From a virus, in IMG/VR virus record IMGVR_UViG_3300030382_004532, positions 1 through 22,735 of that record: a DNA stretch of 22,735 nucleotides. One strand, 5' to 3'. Positions 14,605-22,236 of this stretch are shown in pieces. Position 1 is the stretch's first letter. Each line of letters starts with the position of its first letter. The notes beneath the pieces are model-generated. The model searched no databases, was not told the DNA's origin, and saw only the letters and a program-made list of their open reading frames with translations. A program made the position numbers and the translations under genes.

Positions 14605-15735
14605 CTAATTATTAGCTATGCTCATAATATCATTAGCTGCTTCAGCAACTTTAGCAATCAACTCATCGTCTATTAATTCATCATCTTCACAGATGTCTGA
14701 TTCTTTTTTCCTTTTCCTTGGTTTATCTAAATGAGGTTTTAACTCATCAATATCAGTATCACTCTCTTCATCTTCTGCTGGTTTGGGTGATTGAATATCT
14801 AACACTGCCTTGACTGCACCAATAGCCCCCTCCATTGCTTCCACTGCAGTAGATAATGCCTTTCTATTCTTACCACTAATAACCCTACCTGCTTTTAATT
14901 CATCAATCTCTTTTTCTGCGGACTTTAAAAGTTCATAAAATACACTGGCATCTCTTTCTTCAACAGTTTCTTTCTTATCCTCTTCATTACTATCTTTAGT
15001 AAATAATTTTTCTAATTTTTTCTCTTCTTCTTTTGAAAGACCTTCCATTTCACAATCAGGCTTTCCACAGCTACAACCATCTTTCTCAATATCTTCTTTT
15101 AAATCTTTCATTGATAATGCTATTTTAATATCTTTTACATCTTTTCGAAGAACATCAAAATTATCTTTCAACCCTTCAACAAAATCATTTTCATAAATCA
15201 AATCAGTTCCGCATTCAAATGCTTTGGATACACTGAATAACGCTCTCCTGTTTGCTGGGATACTTACTACAGATACTTCCAACAATTCAACCTCTGCTAT
15301 CTTTCTAATGTCCTTACCAGCCTGTTTGATCATATCAGACTTTAGAATTTTAAAACCAAAAGAAAAAGCCTTGAACAACCCTTCTTTAATTTTGGTTCTC
15401 AACTCCTGTTCTGTTTCACTAATAAAAGCCTTTACCCATAATCCCTTTTCCCTAATCTCAGATTCAACTATCTTACCAACAACATCTCTTCCTTTTATTC
15501 CCATACCATGATTAAACATAAGAACAGGATTTTCCATAAAAGCTTTTAGTGTTTTCTTAAAGGCTGTTGGTTCTACAATATCATCAACACGATCAATATC
15601 CTTTGTGCTGGCAAAGCCTTCTATAAACAAATCATCACTATCTGACTTTATTGTTTTTAATTCAGCATGACATACGATATCAGGAGTAGTTATTTCTTTC
15701 TTACTATCCTTTTTCATTTTAATTCCTTTTTCCAT
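14605..15735 (-). CDS. Prohead protease (HK97 S78 type) with long C-terminal extension
   Basis: A 376-aa protein. Residues 20-175 are the serine protease: LFIEGFASTKDIDRVDDIVE, the catalytic His in MFNHG (H76), Ser in KAFSFGFK (S125) and a C-terminal acidic strand LLEVSVVSIPANRRAL (E150/E153). The spacing H to S (49) matches HK97 gp4. The remaining 200 residues are charged and helical, probably a scaffold-like extension, and include a CSCGKPDC cluster (C221, C223, C228) that could bind metal. Either ATG at 15735 (SD AGAGGT) or 15717 (SD AAGGA) may be used. It processes the capsid delta domain during head maturation. Confidence 0.9.
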   Translation of the reverse strand: MEKGIKMKKDSKKEITTPDIVCHAELKTIKSDSDDLFIEGFASTKDIDRVDDIVEPTAFKKTLKAFMENPVLMFNHGMGIKGRDVVGKIVESEIREKGLWVKAFISETEQELRTKIKEGLFKAFSFGFKILKSDMIKQAGKDIRKIAEVELLEVSVVSIPANRRALFSVSKAFECGTDLIYENDFVEGLKDNFDVLRKDVKDIKIALSMKDLKEDIEKDGCSCGKPDCEMEGLSKEEEKKLEKLFTKDSNEEDKKETVEERDASVFYELLKSAEKEIDELKAGRVISGKNRKALSTAVEAMEGAIGAVKAVLDIQSPKPAEDEESDTDIDELKPHLDKPRKRKKESDICEDDELIDDELIAKVAEAANDIMSIANN

Positions 15736-15762
15736 ATTGTGACCTCTTATATTTTAGCCCAA

Positions 15763-15818
15763 TAAAAAACCTCAAAACCATTAGGCAAATCCTGCCTTTT
15801 GACTTTGAGGTTTTCCTC
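15763..15818 (-). terminator. Terminator/attenuator-like hairpin before the protease gene
   Basis: In the minus-strand transcript AAAACCTCAAA (15814-15804 read in reverse) pairs perfectly with TTTGAGGTTTT (15776-15766), with an inner AGGC/GCCT stem and a following U6 run (TTTTTTATTGGG). Upstream, GAGG-AAAA-CCTC (15818-15807) is a small hairpin that shares the CCTC arm, so the two exclude each other. It lies between the 83-aa gene and the protease and is either a simple terminator or an attenuator of the head genes. The TTTTTTATTGGG tail is identical to that of the terminator at 12616-12672. Confidence 0.6.
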
Positions 15819-15838
15819 CAAAATCCTGTTGTTAATTA

Positions 15839-15867
15839 ATTATAATATAAAATGTTAAAAATAAAAA
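15839..15867 (-). promoter_or_regulatory. Possible promoter for the protease-capsid operon
   Basis: A perfect -10 hexamer TATAAT (15844-15839) lies in an AT-rich gap; the hexamer 17 bases upstream, TTTTTA (15867-15862), is a poor -35. Phased A-tracts just upstream (15869-15902) could bend DNA or act as an UP-like element. Transcription would begin near 15832 and pass through the hairpin at 15763-15818. In DNA this AT-rich a chance TATAAT is common, so confidence is limited. Confidence 0.35.
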
Positions 15868-15868
15868 T

Positions 15869-15902
15869 GTTTTTTACAAAGTTTTTACAAAGTTTTTACA
15901 TC
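15869..15902. repeat. Three 11-bp-phased A-tract repeats
   Basis: On the plus strand the unit GTTTTTACAAA occurs three times in a row (12, 11 and 11 bases, the last ending ATC). The minus strand therefore carries A-tracts once per helical turn, a layout that bends DNA. It lies directly after the stop of the 83-aa gene and upstream of the -10 element at 15839. It could also be a binding site for a regulator. Confidence 0.7.
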
Positions 15903-16152
15903 ATCTATTTACAAACTCTCTACCAGATTTCGCTTTCTCAAATTGAATACCGCTATCCTTTGGAAATGGTTTCAAATGTAAATTCTTTCCATAAGCTATT
16001 TCATTTGGAATTCCACCGTCAGCTATACTAAAAGCTTTACATACTAACAATACACCGTCAACGGTAGTTTGTCTATCCTTTACATTCTTAGTATTCTTTG
16101 CCCCTATAAAATTTATACATTGTCTTCTGTAACATCTCGGTTCTTCTAACAT
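15901..16152 (-). CDS. 83-aa Cys-containing protein
   Basis: An 83-aa protein with cysteines at 7, 12 and 38 and a highly patterned C-terminus (GGIPNEIAYGKNLHLKPFPK, then DSGIQFEKA). The layout CRxCxxFxG...VCKAF...GIPxEI recurs in small phage and bacterial proteins of unknown function; I know the pattern but no role. The Cys set could bind metal. SD TAGGAG lies 8 bases before the ATG. It is the last gene before the intergenic hairpin, close to the head genes. Confidence 0.7.
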   Translation of the reverse strand: MLEEPRCYRRQCINFIGAKNTKNVKDRQTTVDGVLLVCKAFSIADGGIPNEIAYGKNLHLKPFPKDSGIQFEKAKSGREFVNR

Positions 16153-16163
16153 AAGTTTAGCTC

Positions 16164-16325
16164 CTATTTATAAAACTTATCTACCAACTCTTTATCCACC
16201 TTCCGACTCTTAATCATAATCCTTTTGATAGTATTAATCAAGAATATTTCATGCTTCTTATTATCAGGATCATGCATCTTCTCATCTTGCTTTCTTAGCT
16301 GTTCATCTAAATGAAAAAATTCCAT
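16164..16325 (-). CDS. 53-aa charged helical protein
   Basis: A 53-codon frame beginning MEFFHLDEQLRKQDEKMHDP and ending DKELVDKFYK. The ATG overlaps the previous TAA (TAATG), and GGAGAT is a good SD. It is rich in Lys, Asp and Glu and probably helical. No family is recognised. The coupling to the preceding gene and the 11-base gap to the next support a real gene. Confidence 0.6.
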   Translation of the reverse strand: MEFFHLDEQLRKQDEKMHDPDNKKHEIFLINTIKRIMIKSRKVDKELVDKFYK

Positions 16326-16723
16326 TATAGTAATCTCCTTCTCCGTCTACCGATTCGTTTCCTTCTCTTCCAATTTTTTGCTTTACGTTGTTTCTCCTTA
16401 TGGTCAATCAAATAATCAAATTCTTCCCACTCTTTAAATAAACAATGATCATTAGTAATCACTTTAACATATTTATAATTTATAATACCATTAGCCTTAG
16501 CAAATCTTTCCCAATGCTTTACTGTGTCAGGAAGATTTTTAAAATCCCCTATGTTTATATTTGAAACGTCCCGATTCATTTCTAAGAAACCATAGGAAGG
16601 AACATTCCCATAAGACTCTTTTAAATTAAGTTGTACATTATCTAAAGCCCAAGCCCTCCACCTACTACCAAGAAAATGATCCCATATCTCTACATGAAAT
16701 CTACAATCCTTTAATGCCTTCAC
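16325..16723 (-). CDS. 132-aa protein with very basic C-terminus
   Basis: It starts at a GTG three bases after the upstream TAA begins, with GGAGAG as SD. Residues 1-105 mix aromatic and polar segments (CRFHVEIWDHFLGSRWRAWA, DTVKHWERFAKANGI); the end is a run of Lys and Arg (KRRKRIGRRRRRLL), suggesting contact with nucleic acid or the acidic portal tail. Function unknown. It lies within the head block between the 343-aa gene and the 53-aa gene. Confidence 0.65.
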   Translation of the reverse strand: MKALKDCRFHVEIWDHFLGSRWRAWALDNVQLNLKESYGNVPSYGFLEMNRDVSNINIGDFKNLPDTVKHWERFAKANGIINYKYVKVITNDHCLFKEWEEFDYLIDHKEKQRKAKNWKRRKRIGRRRRRLL

Positions 16724-16724
16724 A

Positions 16725-17756
16725 TTATCTCTCCGTTGAATTTGTATACGATGTTAATAATGACAGCTGTCTTTTATTTGTCATGTTAAGAAACCCATTC
16801 CATGTCTTACCCAACAACACTTCTTTTCCAATACGTCTACCATTAAATGTTACAGATGCTATCTCATGCATTGTTTTTATTTTAGGTACGAAAGCAAGGA
16901 TATCATTTTTGTCAGCACCTGCTTCAAATAGCCTATCAGATAATGTTGATTTAAATTTATTGAAATCCTGAAAGATATTGTCCTTTATCTCAAAGCCATA
17001 TCTTGCCCAAGCATAGCTACCAAATCCCTGTGCCCTCAACTCAATGGTTCTTATTTTTGTCCTTTGGTATAACCTTAAATTCCTTGCCAATATTTCCTTA
17101 CCAAAATTACTGTCTTCAAATTCATCCATCAAGCCAAAGTAATTATGTTCAACTATTCTTGCTTTACCATTCATTGGTGCTTTAAATATTCTTTCCATGC
17201 CAAATACCACTCTGTTTTCTAACAACGGGTCAATAGAATTGCCTTCACTATCCTTTGCTTCTACTATGTATTGTAAAAAGTTTCTACCCTGTACTACAAA
17301 CTGTTGCTTAACACTTACTATATTTCTTTTTGGCAATAACCTTTTTATTATTCGTTCAGTTGGAAATGCTGCCATTACTGCTCTTGGATTTATATTCACA
17401 CCAAAAAACTTTTTCCAAAACTTTGGTATTGTGTCCTCAGTTACTCCTTCTCTTCTTGCCCTACTACTTATTACAAACTTTTCCTGTTCAATCAATTTCA
17501 TTATTGTTTCTCTTACACCTTGAAATGAACCAAGCACAAACACTGGTGGTGCTTTTATTATAATATGACCATCTATATTCTTATCAATCATCTCTATATA
17601 ATTACTTTTCTTTTTCTTTTTTCTCTTCCTTCTTACTCTCAACCAATTAGCATCTTCATCTTCCGTATCCATTATTATAGCAACGTCAGGATTTCTCCTT
17701 TGGATTATGGATAATTCCTTGCCGTAAAGTTCTCTGGTTTTTTTAGTGAAAGCCAT
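16725..17756 (-). CDS. 343-aa unknown protein after the MuF-ART gene
   Basis: A 343-aa protein starting MAFTKKTRELYGKELSIIQR, with a polybasic stretch at about 41-51 (VRRKRKKKKKS), a middle segment with mixed strands and helices (FVLGSFQGVRETIMKLIEQE, RIIKRLLPKRNIVSVKQQFV) and a C-terminal helical part ending LGKTWNGFLNMTNKRQLSLL. No enzymatic motif stands out. AAGAGGT is a good SD. It directly follows the MuF-peptidase-ADP-ribosyltransferase gene, so it may be a partner or a minor head protein packaged with it. I do not recognise the family. Confidence 0.7.
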   Translation of the reverse strand: MAFTKKTRELYGKELSIIQRRNPDVAIIMDTEDEDANWLRVRRKRKKKKKSNYIEMIDKNIDGHIIIKAPPVFVLGSFQGVRETIMKLIEQEKFVISSRARREGVTEDTIPKFWKKFFGVNINPRAVMAAFPTERIIKRLLPKRNIVSVKQQFVVQGRNFLQYIVEAKDSEGNSIDPLLENRVVFGMERIFKAPMNGKARIVEHNYFGLMDEFEDSNFGKEILARNLRLYQRTKIRTIELRAQGFGSYAWARYGFEIKDNIFQDFNKFKSTLSDRLFEAGADKNDILAFVPKIKTMHEIASVTFNGRRIGKEVLLGKTWNGFLNMTNKRQLSLLTSYTNSTER

Positions 17757-17776
17757 ATTACCTCTTATATATTATA

Positions 17777-20137
17777 CTAAAGACCACGCCCGATATCTAA
17801 AATCTTATATCCCTTTTTATTTCTTCGAAGTAGCATCTCTGCTTCCCCTTGAATTAAATTCTCATCTATAACACCAGCATTAAATACATCATCTACCTCT
17901 ACTTCTATCTTCATAGTGAAGCTACCAAAATCATTTGCTATGTTTTTACTGGTTGACCACGAACTCAAAGAATTTGTCTCTAAAAGCTTACCTTTTAATT
18001 TCAAAGGTTCTTTAATCCCACGCTTTACAAAATAATCCAACCTCACTCCCCGATACAAAGTTATTTTTTTATTCCCAAGTTTTTTCAAAACCACAGATGT
18101 ATTAGCTTGCATATAATCCATTAGTCGACTAACTTGTTTTTTATATTCCTTGACAGTTATACCAAGAGCATTTGCTTTAAGTTCAAAAGCTCTATTAACA
18201 CTTCTCTCAAACAAAGCAATCCTGTCCACATCAGAATTTAAAAATTCTTGACCGTATAAAGTTTTAATCCCATGTTTCTTTTCAGTAAAAGTTTTCATAA
18301 TATTTGCTGCTCCTTGACTGGAGCTACTTCTCCACCCACTCATCAAATTATCTCTTATTGTAAGTAAAGAACGTCGTAAACCTCTTACGGGTGTGCCAAT
18401 CTTTTTACTTCTTAAAAATTCATCAAACCCAGCTTTCAATTCTAACACATCCGCAGGAACATCTGCAAAGTCTTTTTGAAATTGCTTTACAAATCGTCTT
18501 TGTCTTGGTGTTAACTTTGCTACCCCAGTAAGACTTGGCGTAACCCTCCGTCTTCTTCTGGGTGTACCGACCAGATCAACCATAAACTTTTCTACATCTT
18601 TCGGTAACATCCCTTTCTTATATTGAGATGATGTAAACGCAGAGAACGATTCAGCAAAGGTTTCAAAGGTATCTTTAGTTCCATAGTTTGAAAGATTCAT
18701 CCTCCAAAAACTTTCTGGTTTAGAATTTACAAACTTCACCCACCCAGGAGACTTCAAAATATTTTGTACATGATGGCCATACTCATGACGGGCTGTCCCA
18801 CGAATAGACCGCTCAACTGTATGAGGGGATTGAGCAAAGAATTCATTAAACCCAACATCCAAACTGGCTGTTCTCTCTGTCCTATCCATCGCTAACCTCA
18901 TTACCCTGGTACCATCACTATAATCTCCATTTGTAATACCAACATTTGAAGGAGATACACTTCTTTTATTAACAAAAAACAATTTAGATTTATTAGCTTG
19001 AGATGCTTCACTTTGCATAAAGGTTCTTAGCTTTGTATTAGAATTAAACATATGCGTGTATTCTCTACCGATTGTATTTATTTTACTAAGCATTAATTTA
19101 TCTTTATTACTTAACCCTTCAAAATCTTTAAACCTAACACTCTCAAAATTAAATCTCTGAGCGAAGACAGCATTCACTTCAGACAAGTCTTTCAAATTTT
19201 TCCATCTGGGTAACTTACCTTCTATTGGTGGTAAAGGAGTTGGCTTTGATATTGGAGTTTCTGCTGGTATCGGAGTCTCTGCTGGAATAGGTTTCCCTAC
19301 CGCCCCTGTCCTTGTAAATATAATAGTACATCTACAATTTATAACCTGACCTGCATTGCCACTTATCAACACTCCTGGTGATTTTAATTTTGCTCTTGTC
19401 TTACCTCTGCCAACTATAAATGGTTTTTCTAAAGGAATTGCTCCTCTCTTTTTATTATACTTTCTTCCTGCTCTCTTATGATCTGTTCTTACTTTCTTAT
19501 CTCTACTATCAAGCCATGCTTTAAACTTCACTGTGCCTGATTGCCTTGCTGCTTCTAATGATGAACCATTAGCAGTGCCAACCATTTCTGTTCTTGCTAT
19601 CATCCTTGCTCTTGGTGCTGTCCCTCTTACACTACTGTTAAACCTTTTACCAACTGCCTTTTGTATTCTCTCCCTAACAACTTCTGTACTTCCCCCTCTC
19701 TCTATAATGGGTTTAATTACTCGGTTCAGCCCTGCTATGGTCTCACCGTTGACAAGCCCACTAAATTGGATAACCTTGTTATTAATAAATTTCTTTGTGG
19801 CTACATCCTCCACATTAAAAGCTACACCCGCACCTATATCAGTAATGGCTCTTTGTCCCGATACCTTTGCCATCTGTTCATAGAAAGGTTTCATAGTTTG
19901 AATAAATATTTTATCCCACTGACCCTTCCTTAAATTTACATTTCTTAAGAATAAATCAAATTGGTTGGCTTTTGTTACTGTAGATAATTTGGAGAGTTTA
20001 GCATTCTTTACTTTTTTTAATACTTCTTTTTCTTGTCTGGCAAACAATCTTATTAAAGCTTTAGCAAACCTTCTTTCGTGCGGTACAGTTTGTGCTATCT
20101 GGGCTTTCCATATAATGGTATCAGAACGATATGACAT
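17777..20137 (-). CDS. MuF head-morphogenesis protein fused to HEYGH peptidase-like domain and ADP-ribosyltransferase
   Basis: A 786-aa protein in three parts. (1) Residues 1-275: the phage Mu gpF/SPP1 gp7-type minor head domain, with ARTEMVGTANGSSLEAARQS, KAWLDSRDKKVRTDHKRAG and the terminal INCRC. (2) A Pro-rich repeat linker (PIPAETPIPAETPISKP, 284-300), then 310-520 with a zinc-peptidase helix ARHEYGHHVQN (H451, E452, H455) and a second helix FETFAESFSAF (E496 as possible third ligand). (3) Residues 685-786: an R-S-E class ADP-ribosyltransferase: LYRGVR (R696), SSWSTSKNIANDF (STS 728-730) and QGEAEMLL (E765-A-E767). The ExE pair predicts an arginine-type mono-ADP-ribosyltransferase. MuF proteins sit in the head near the portal and can carry toxin domains, so delivery with the DNA is likely. 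The peptidase may cut the fusion. MuF and ADP-ribosyltransferase are confident; the peptidase is by motif. Confidence 0.88.
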   Translation of the reverse strand: MSYRSDTIIWKAQIAQTVPHERRFAKALIRLFARQEKEVLKKVKNAKLSKLSTVTKANQFDLFLRNVNLRKGQWDKIFIQTMKPFYEQMAKVSGQRAITDIGAGVAFNVEDVATKKFINNKVIQFSGLVNGETIAGLNRVIKPIIERGGSTEVVRERIQKAVGKRFNSSVRGTAPRARMIARTEMVGTANGSSLEAARQSGTVKFKAWLDSRDKKVRTDHKRAGRKYNKKRGAIPLEKPFIVGRGKTRAKLKSPGVLISGNAGQVINCRCTIIFTRTGAVGKPIPAETPIPAETPISKPTPLPPIEGKLPRWKNLKDLSEVNAVFAQRFNFESVRFKDFEGLSNKDKLMLSKINTIGREYTHMFNSNTKLRTFMQSEASQANKSKLFFVNKRSVSPSNVGITNGDYSDGTRVMRLAMDRTERTASLDVGFNEFFAQSPHTVERSIRGTARHEYGHHVQNILKSPGWVKFVNSKPESFWRMNLSNYGTKDTFETFAESFSAFTSSQYKKGMLPKDVEKFMVDLVGTPRRRRRVTPSLTGVAKLTPRQRRFVKQFQKDFADVPADVLELKAGFDEFLRSKKIGTPVRGLRRSLLTIRDNLMSGWRSSSSQGAANIMKTFTEKKHGIKTLYGQEFLNSDVDRIALFERSVNRAFELKANALGITVKEYKKQVSRLMDYMQANTSVVLKKLGNKKITLYRGVRLDYFVKRGIKEPLKLKGKLLETNSLSSWSTSKNIANDFGSFTMKIEVEVDDVFNAGVIDENLIQGEAEMLLRRNKKGYKILDIGRGL

Positions 20138-20139
20138 TT

Positions 20140-20487
20140 TTATCTATGCTTGTGATTTTTTATCATCTCAATAATTTGTTTTTTATCTCTCTCTGCATCA
20201 TCAGTATCATATCTTTTATCTGTTTTCTTTTCTATTAAAGCAAGAAGCCTATTGATATCTTTTTCAGCATCAGTAGTATCGTATCTATTATCAGTAGCCT
20301 TTGCAACAGAATCTTCTAACTTAATAAAACTATTTCGCATATGTTTAAAAGACTCTGCCAACACCGCTACTTGTTTGCTTGTCTCAACAGTAGATACCAA
20401 TGTCCAACCAACAAGCCCTAACAATGCCAACATGAAAAATTCCCTGAAATATTTTAACTCTCTTTTGTTCCCATTTGTATCAGTCAT
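20140..20487 (-). CDS. Membrane-anchored coiled-coil protein with internal repeat
   Basis: A 115-aa protein: charged N-terminus, one transmembrane helix at about 17-35 (FFMLALLGLVGWTLVSTV), then a helical tail with a 24-residue tandem repeat (DNRYDTTDAEKDINRLLALI at 66-85 and DKRYDTDDAERDKKQIIEMI at 90-109). It lies between the portal and MuF genes, an unusual place for a membrane protein in a head block; it might anchor assembly at the membrane or be a lysis/entry component. It resembles the 75-aa protein at 3914-4141. SD AAAGGGA precedes the ATG. No named family. Confidence 0.75.
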   Translation of the reverse strand: MTDTNGNKRELKYFREFFMLALLGLVGWTLVSTVETSKQVAVLAESFKHMRNSFIKLEDSVAKATDNRYDTTDAEKDINRLLALIEKKTDKRYDTDDAERDKKQIIEMIKNHKHR

Positions 20488-20501
20488 TTTATTTTCCCTT
20501 T

Positions 20502-20645
20502 CTAAAATAATTCTCTATTCAATAGCCCAGCTCTCATTGTAGCACTATTAGCACTTGCCCCTGCAACTGTAATTGCATCAGTAGGATTAAAAACAATTTC
20601 AAGAGGTTCCAAAGTTCTCCACAAGCACCCATTACTCATCACCAT
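20502..20645 (-). CDS. 47-aa hypothetical protein after the portal
   Basis: A 47-codon frame (MVMSNGCLWRTLEPLEIVFN, later SANSATMRAGLLNRELF), overlapping the portal end by 14 bases. A longer frame reaches an ATG at 20720, but that part is the portal's acidic tail read in another frame and is not convincing. The initiation site is uncertain: 20645 or 20639, both with weak SDs. The composition of the C-terminal half looks like an ordinary protein rather than a shadow. No family is recognised. Confidence 0.5.
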   Translation of the reverse strand: MVMSNGCLWRTLEPLEIVFNPTDAITVAGASANSATMRAGLLNRELF

Positions 20646-22179
20646 ATAAAAATTGTCTTTCTTCTTCATCATCCTCATCGTCTTCATCATCAGGCTTTGG
20701 TTGAGGTTTTGGCTTATCATCTTCTGGTTCTTCTAACTCATCTTGACTATCACCAAGAGCATCTAATGGAATAAGATTAGAAGAAATAAAGAACTCATCA
20801 CCTTCTTCACCTAATTCAATATCACTCAGCTCAATTCCCAACCTACTTAAATTTTCCCTGTACTCACGTCTTGTTAATGATCCATTAGCTAATGCTGCTT
20901 CTAATGACTTCTGAAACTCTTCCCTATTGACTTCCATTGCAGGTGTATTACTAAAATCAAACTTGACAAAAAAGTCAGGACCAAATAAAGGAGCCAATTC
21001 ATTATTGAACTTCTCTTCATGAGTTTGTAACTTAGGCATTAACGTATCAAGATAATATGCCCTTCTTGATTCCTGTGCTGTAGCAAAGTTCTCTGTAGGC
21101 AACCCAACCATTACAGGTGGTATCCCAAATGCTGCTAAATACTCTTCCCTATCTAATTTCTTAAATTCTAACAATTGAGCATCCTGTTGTGTCAATGACA
21201 TGGCTGTCCATTTCAATCCACCTTCCAACAATAACGGTCTGTGCATATTATTAAGACCAGCATAATTGTCTTCTATCTGAGCTTGCATCCTATCAAACTG
21301 ATGGTCACCCATTGGCTCATCAGTGCTCAATACAGCAGAAGGTTTCATCCCCTGTCTATAAAAGTTATTTTGGAAAGTTGTTAAATTAGCTTCTTGTCTA
21401 ATCGTTCTTACTAATGCCTGAACTGTTCCCTGTCCATAGAATATATTATCAGGATTAAAATATTTTATATGGATCATGTTTGCTGGGTTGATAGGTATCT
21501 TCTCTCTATCAGCAGCAAACACATATGCTTGAATAAATTCTTTTTTATCTGGGACAATAGCTATCTTATCAGGATCAAGATGCCACATCTCAACAGGTGG
21601 ATTCGTTTCTGAAGGAGGCATCTTTGGGTTCTCAGTTACCAATTCTATAAAAGCATTCCCTCTTAATTCAAGAAAGGTTGTTGACCCTTCTATCAAATAA
21701 TATTTTGTAAAGAAGGGAGTTGGTTTATCAAGCAGCATTTGAAGATCACTATCTGGTGCTTCATCTATAATGTCCAATTTATAAAGCAAATCTATTGGCA
21801 TTTTAGATAATTCTTGATTTGAGAAGAAACATTCTAATGACAAACTATATGGTGGGAGCTTTATTCCTGACTTGATAATAGTAGCATAATCTTTTTTTGT
21901 TAATCCTTTAATACCTTTGTTTGATCTTCTTCTAAATACTTTCAAAGGTACACGTGCTGCTGACTGTGCTATCCTATTGACACAAATGTATACCCAAAGG
22001 TCTTCACCATACTGACCAATAAAATCTATTTTCTTTTCTCTGGGAAGATTAAAGTACTGGGATATGATAGCACTGCGTTGAGGTTCTCTGGCTAAGTGCT
22101 CTTGAATGACTGATACTTTTTGATCTACAGGAAAGGCAAACCTATCTAATGCTTGATTAGCTAAACTTATTATGCTCAT
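20632..22179 (-). CDS. Portal protein, HK97 family
   Basis: A 515-aa protein. Early residues contain DLWVYICVNRIAQSAARVPL, the typical HK97/phage_portal start. Later come STTFLELRGNAFIELV, the MWHLDPDKIAIV core, MIHIKYFNPDNIFYGQGTVQ, and the clip/stem region EYLAAFGIPPVMVGLPTEN and TAQESRRAYYLDTLMPKLQT. Twelve copies form the DNA gate at one capsid vertex in this family. The C-terminus is an acidic, Pro-rich tail ending in DDEDDEEERQFLYGDE, which may contact basic head proteins. The SD GAGGT lies in a hairpin (22183-22231). MuF and prohead protease follow, as expected. Confidence 0.95.
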   Translation of the reverse strand: MSIISLANQALDRFAFPVDQKVSVIQEHLAREPQRSAIISQYFNLPREKKIDFIGQYGEDLWVYICVNRIAQSAARVPLKVFRRRSNKGIKGLTKKDYATIIKSGIKLPPYSLSLECFFSNQELSKMPIDLLYKLDIIDEAPDSDLQMLLDKPTPFFTKYYLIEGSTTFLELRGNAFIELVTENPKMPPSETNPPVEMWHLDPDKIAIVPDKKEFIQAYVFAADREKIPINPANMIHIKYFNPDNIFYGQGTVQALVRTIRQEANLTTFQNNFYRQGMKPSAVLSTDEPMGDHQFDRMQAQIEDNYAGLNNMHRPLLLEGGLKWTAMSLTQQDAQLLEFKKLDREEYLAAFGIPPVMVGLPTENFATAQESRRAYYLDTLMPKLQTHEEKFNNELAPLFGPDFFVKFDFSNTPAMEVNREEFQKSLEAALANGSLTRREYRENLSRLGIELSDIELGEEGDEFFISSNLIPLDALGDSQDELEEPEDDKPKPQPKPDDEDDEDDEEERQFLYGDE

Positions 22180-22182
22180 GAA

Positions 22183-22236
22183 ATAAACCTCTGTAATTAA
22201 TCATTGATAATTAATTAGACTAAAGGTTTATCCTCA
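22183..22236 (-). promoter_or_regulatory. SD-masking hairpin in the portal leader
   Basis: In the transcript ATAAACCT (22231-22224) pairs perfectly with AGGTTTAT (22190-22183), and inside it TAATTAAT pairs with ATTAATTA (22217-22210 with 22201-22194), giving two eight-pair stems. The 3' arm covers part of the portal SD AGAGG (22192-22188). A GAGG just upstream (22236-22233 area) could compete for ACCT but by only three or four pairs. AGGATAAACCTT is shared with the leader of the decoration gene. Confidence 0.45.

Noticed and set aside
15675-15783. 20-codon frame MVLRFFIGLK... in the protease leader as a gene
   Set aside because: It has only a moderate SD and overlaps the terminator and protease start; kept only as a possible leader peptide in the findings.
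17197-17523. Plus-strand frame of 108 codons opposite the 343-aa gene
   Set aside because: No SD, no recognisable domain, and fully inside a better gene.
19533-19883. Plus-strand frames of 90 to 116 codons opposite the MuF gene
   Set aside because: They are shadows of a well-supported gene and show low-complexity hydrophobic composition without start signals.
20646-20720. N-terminal extension of the 47-aa gene to an ATG at 20720
   Set aside because: The extra 25 codons read the portal's acidic-tail DNA in another frame and give a Met/Lys-rich artefact.
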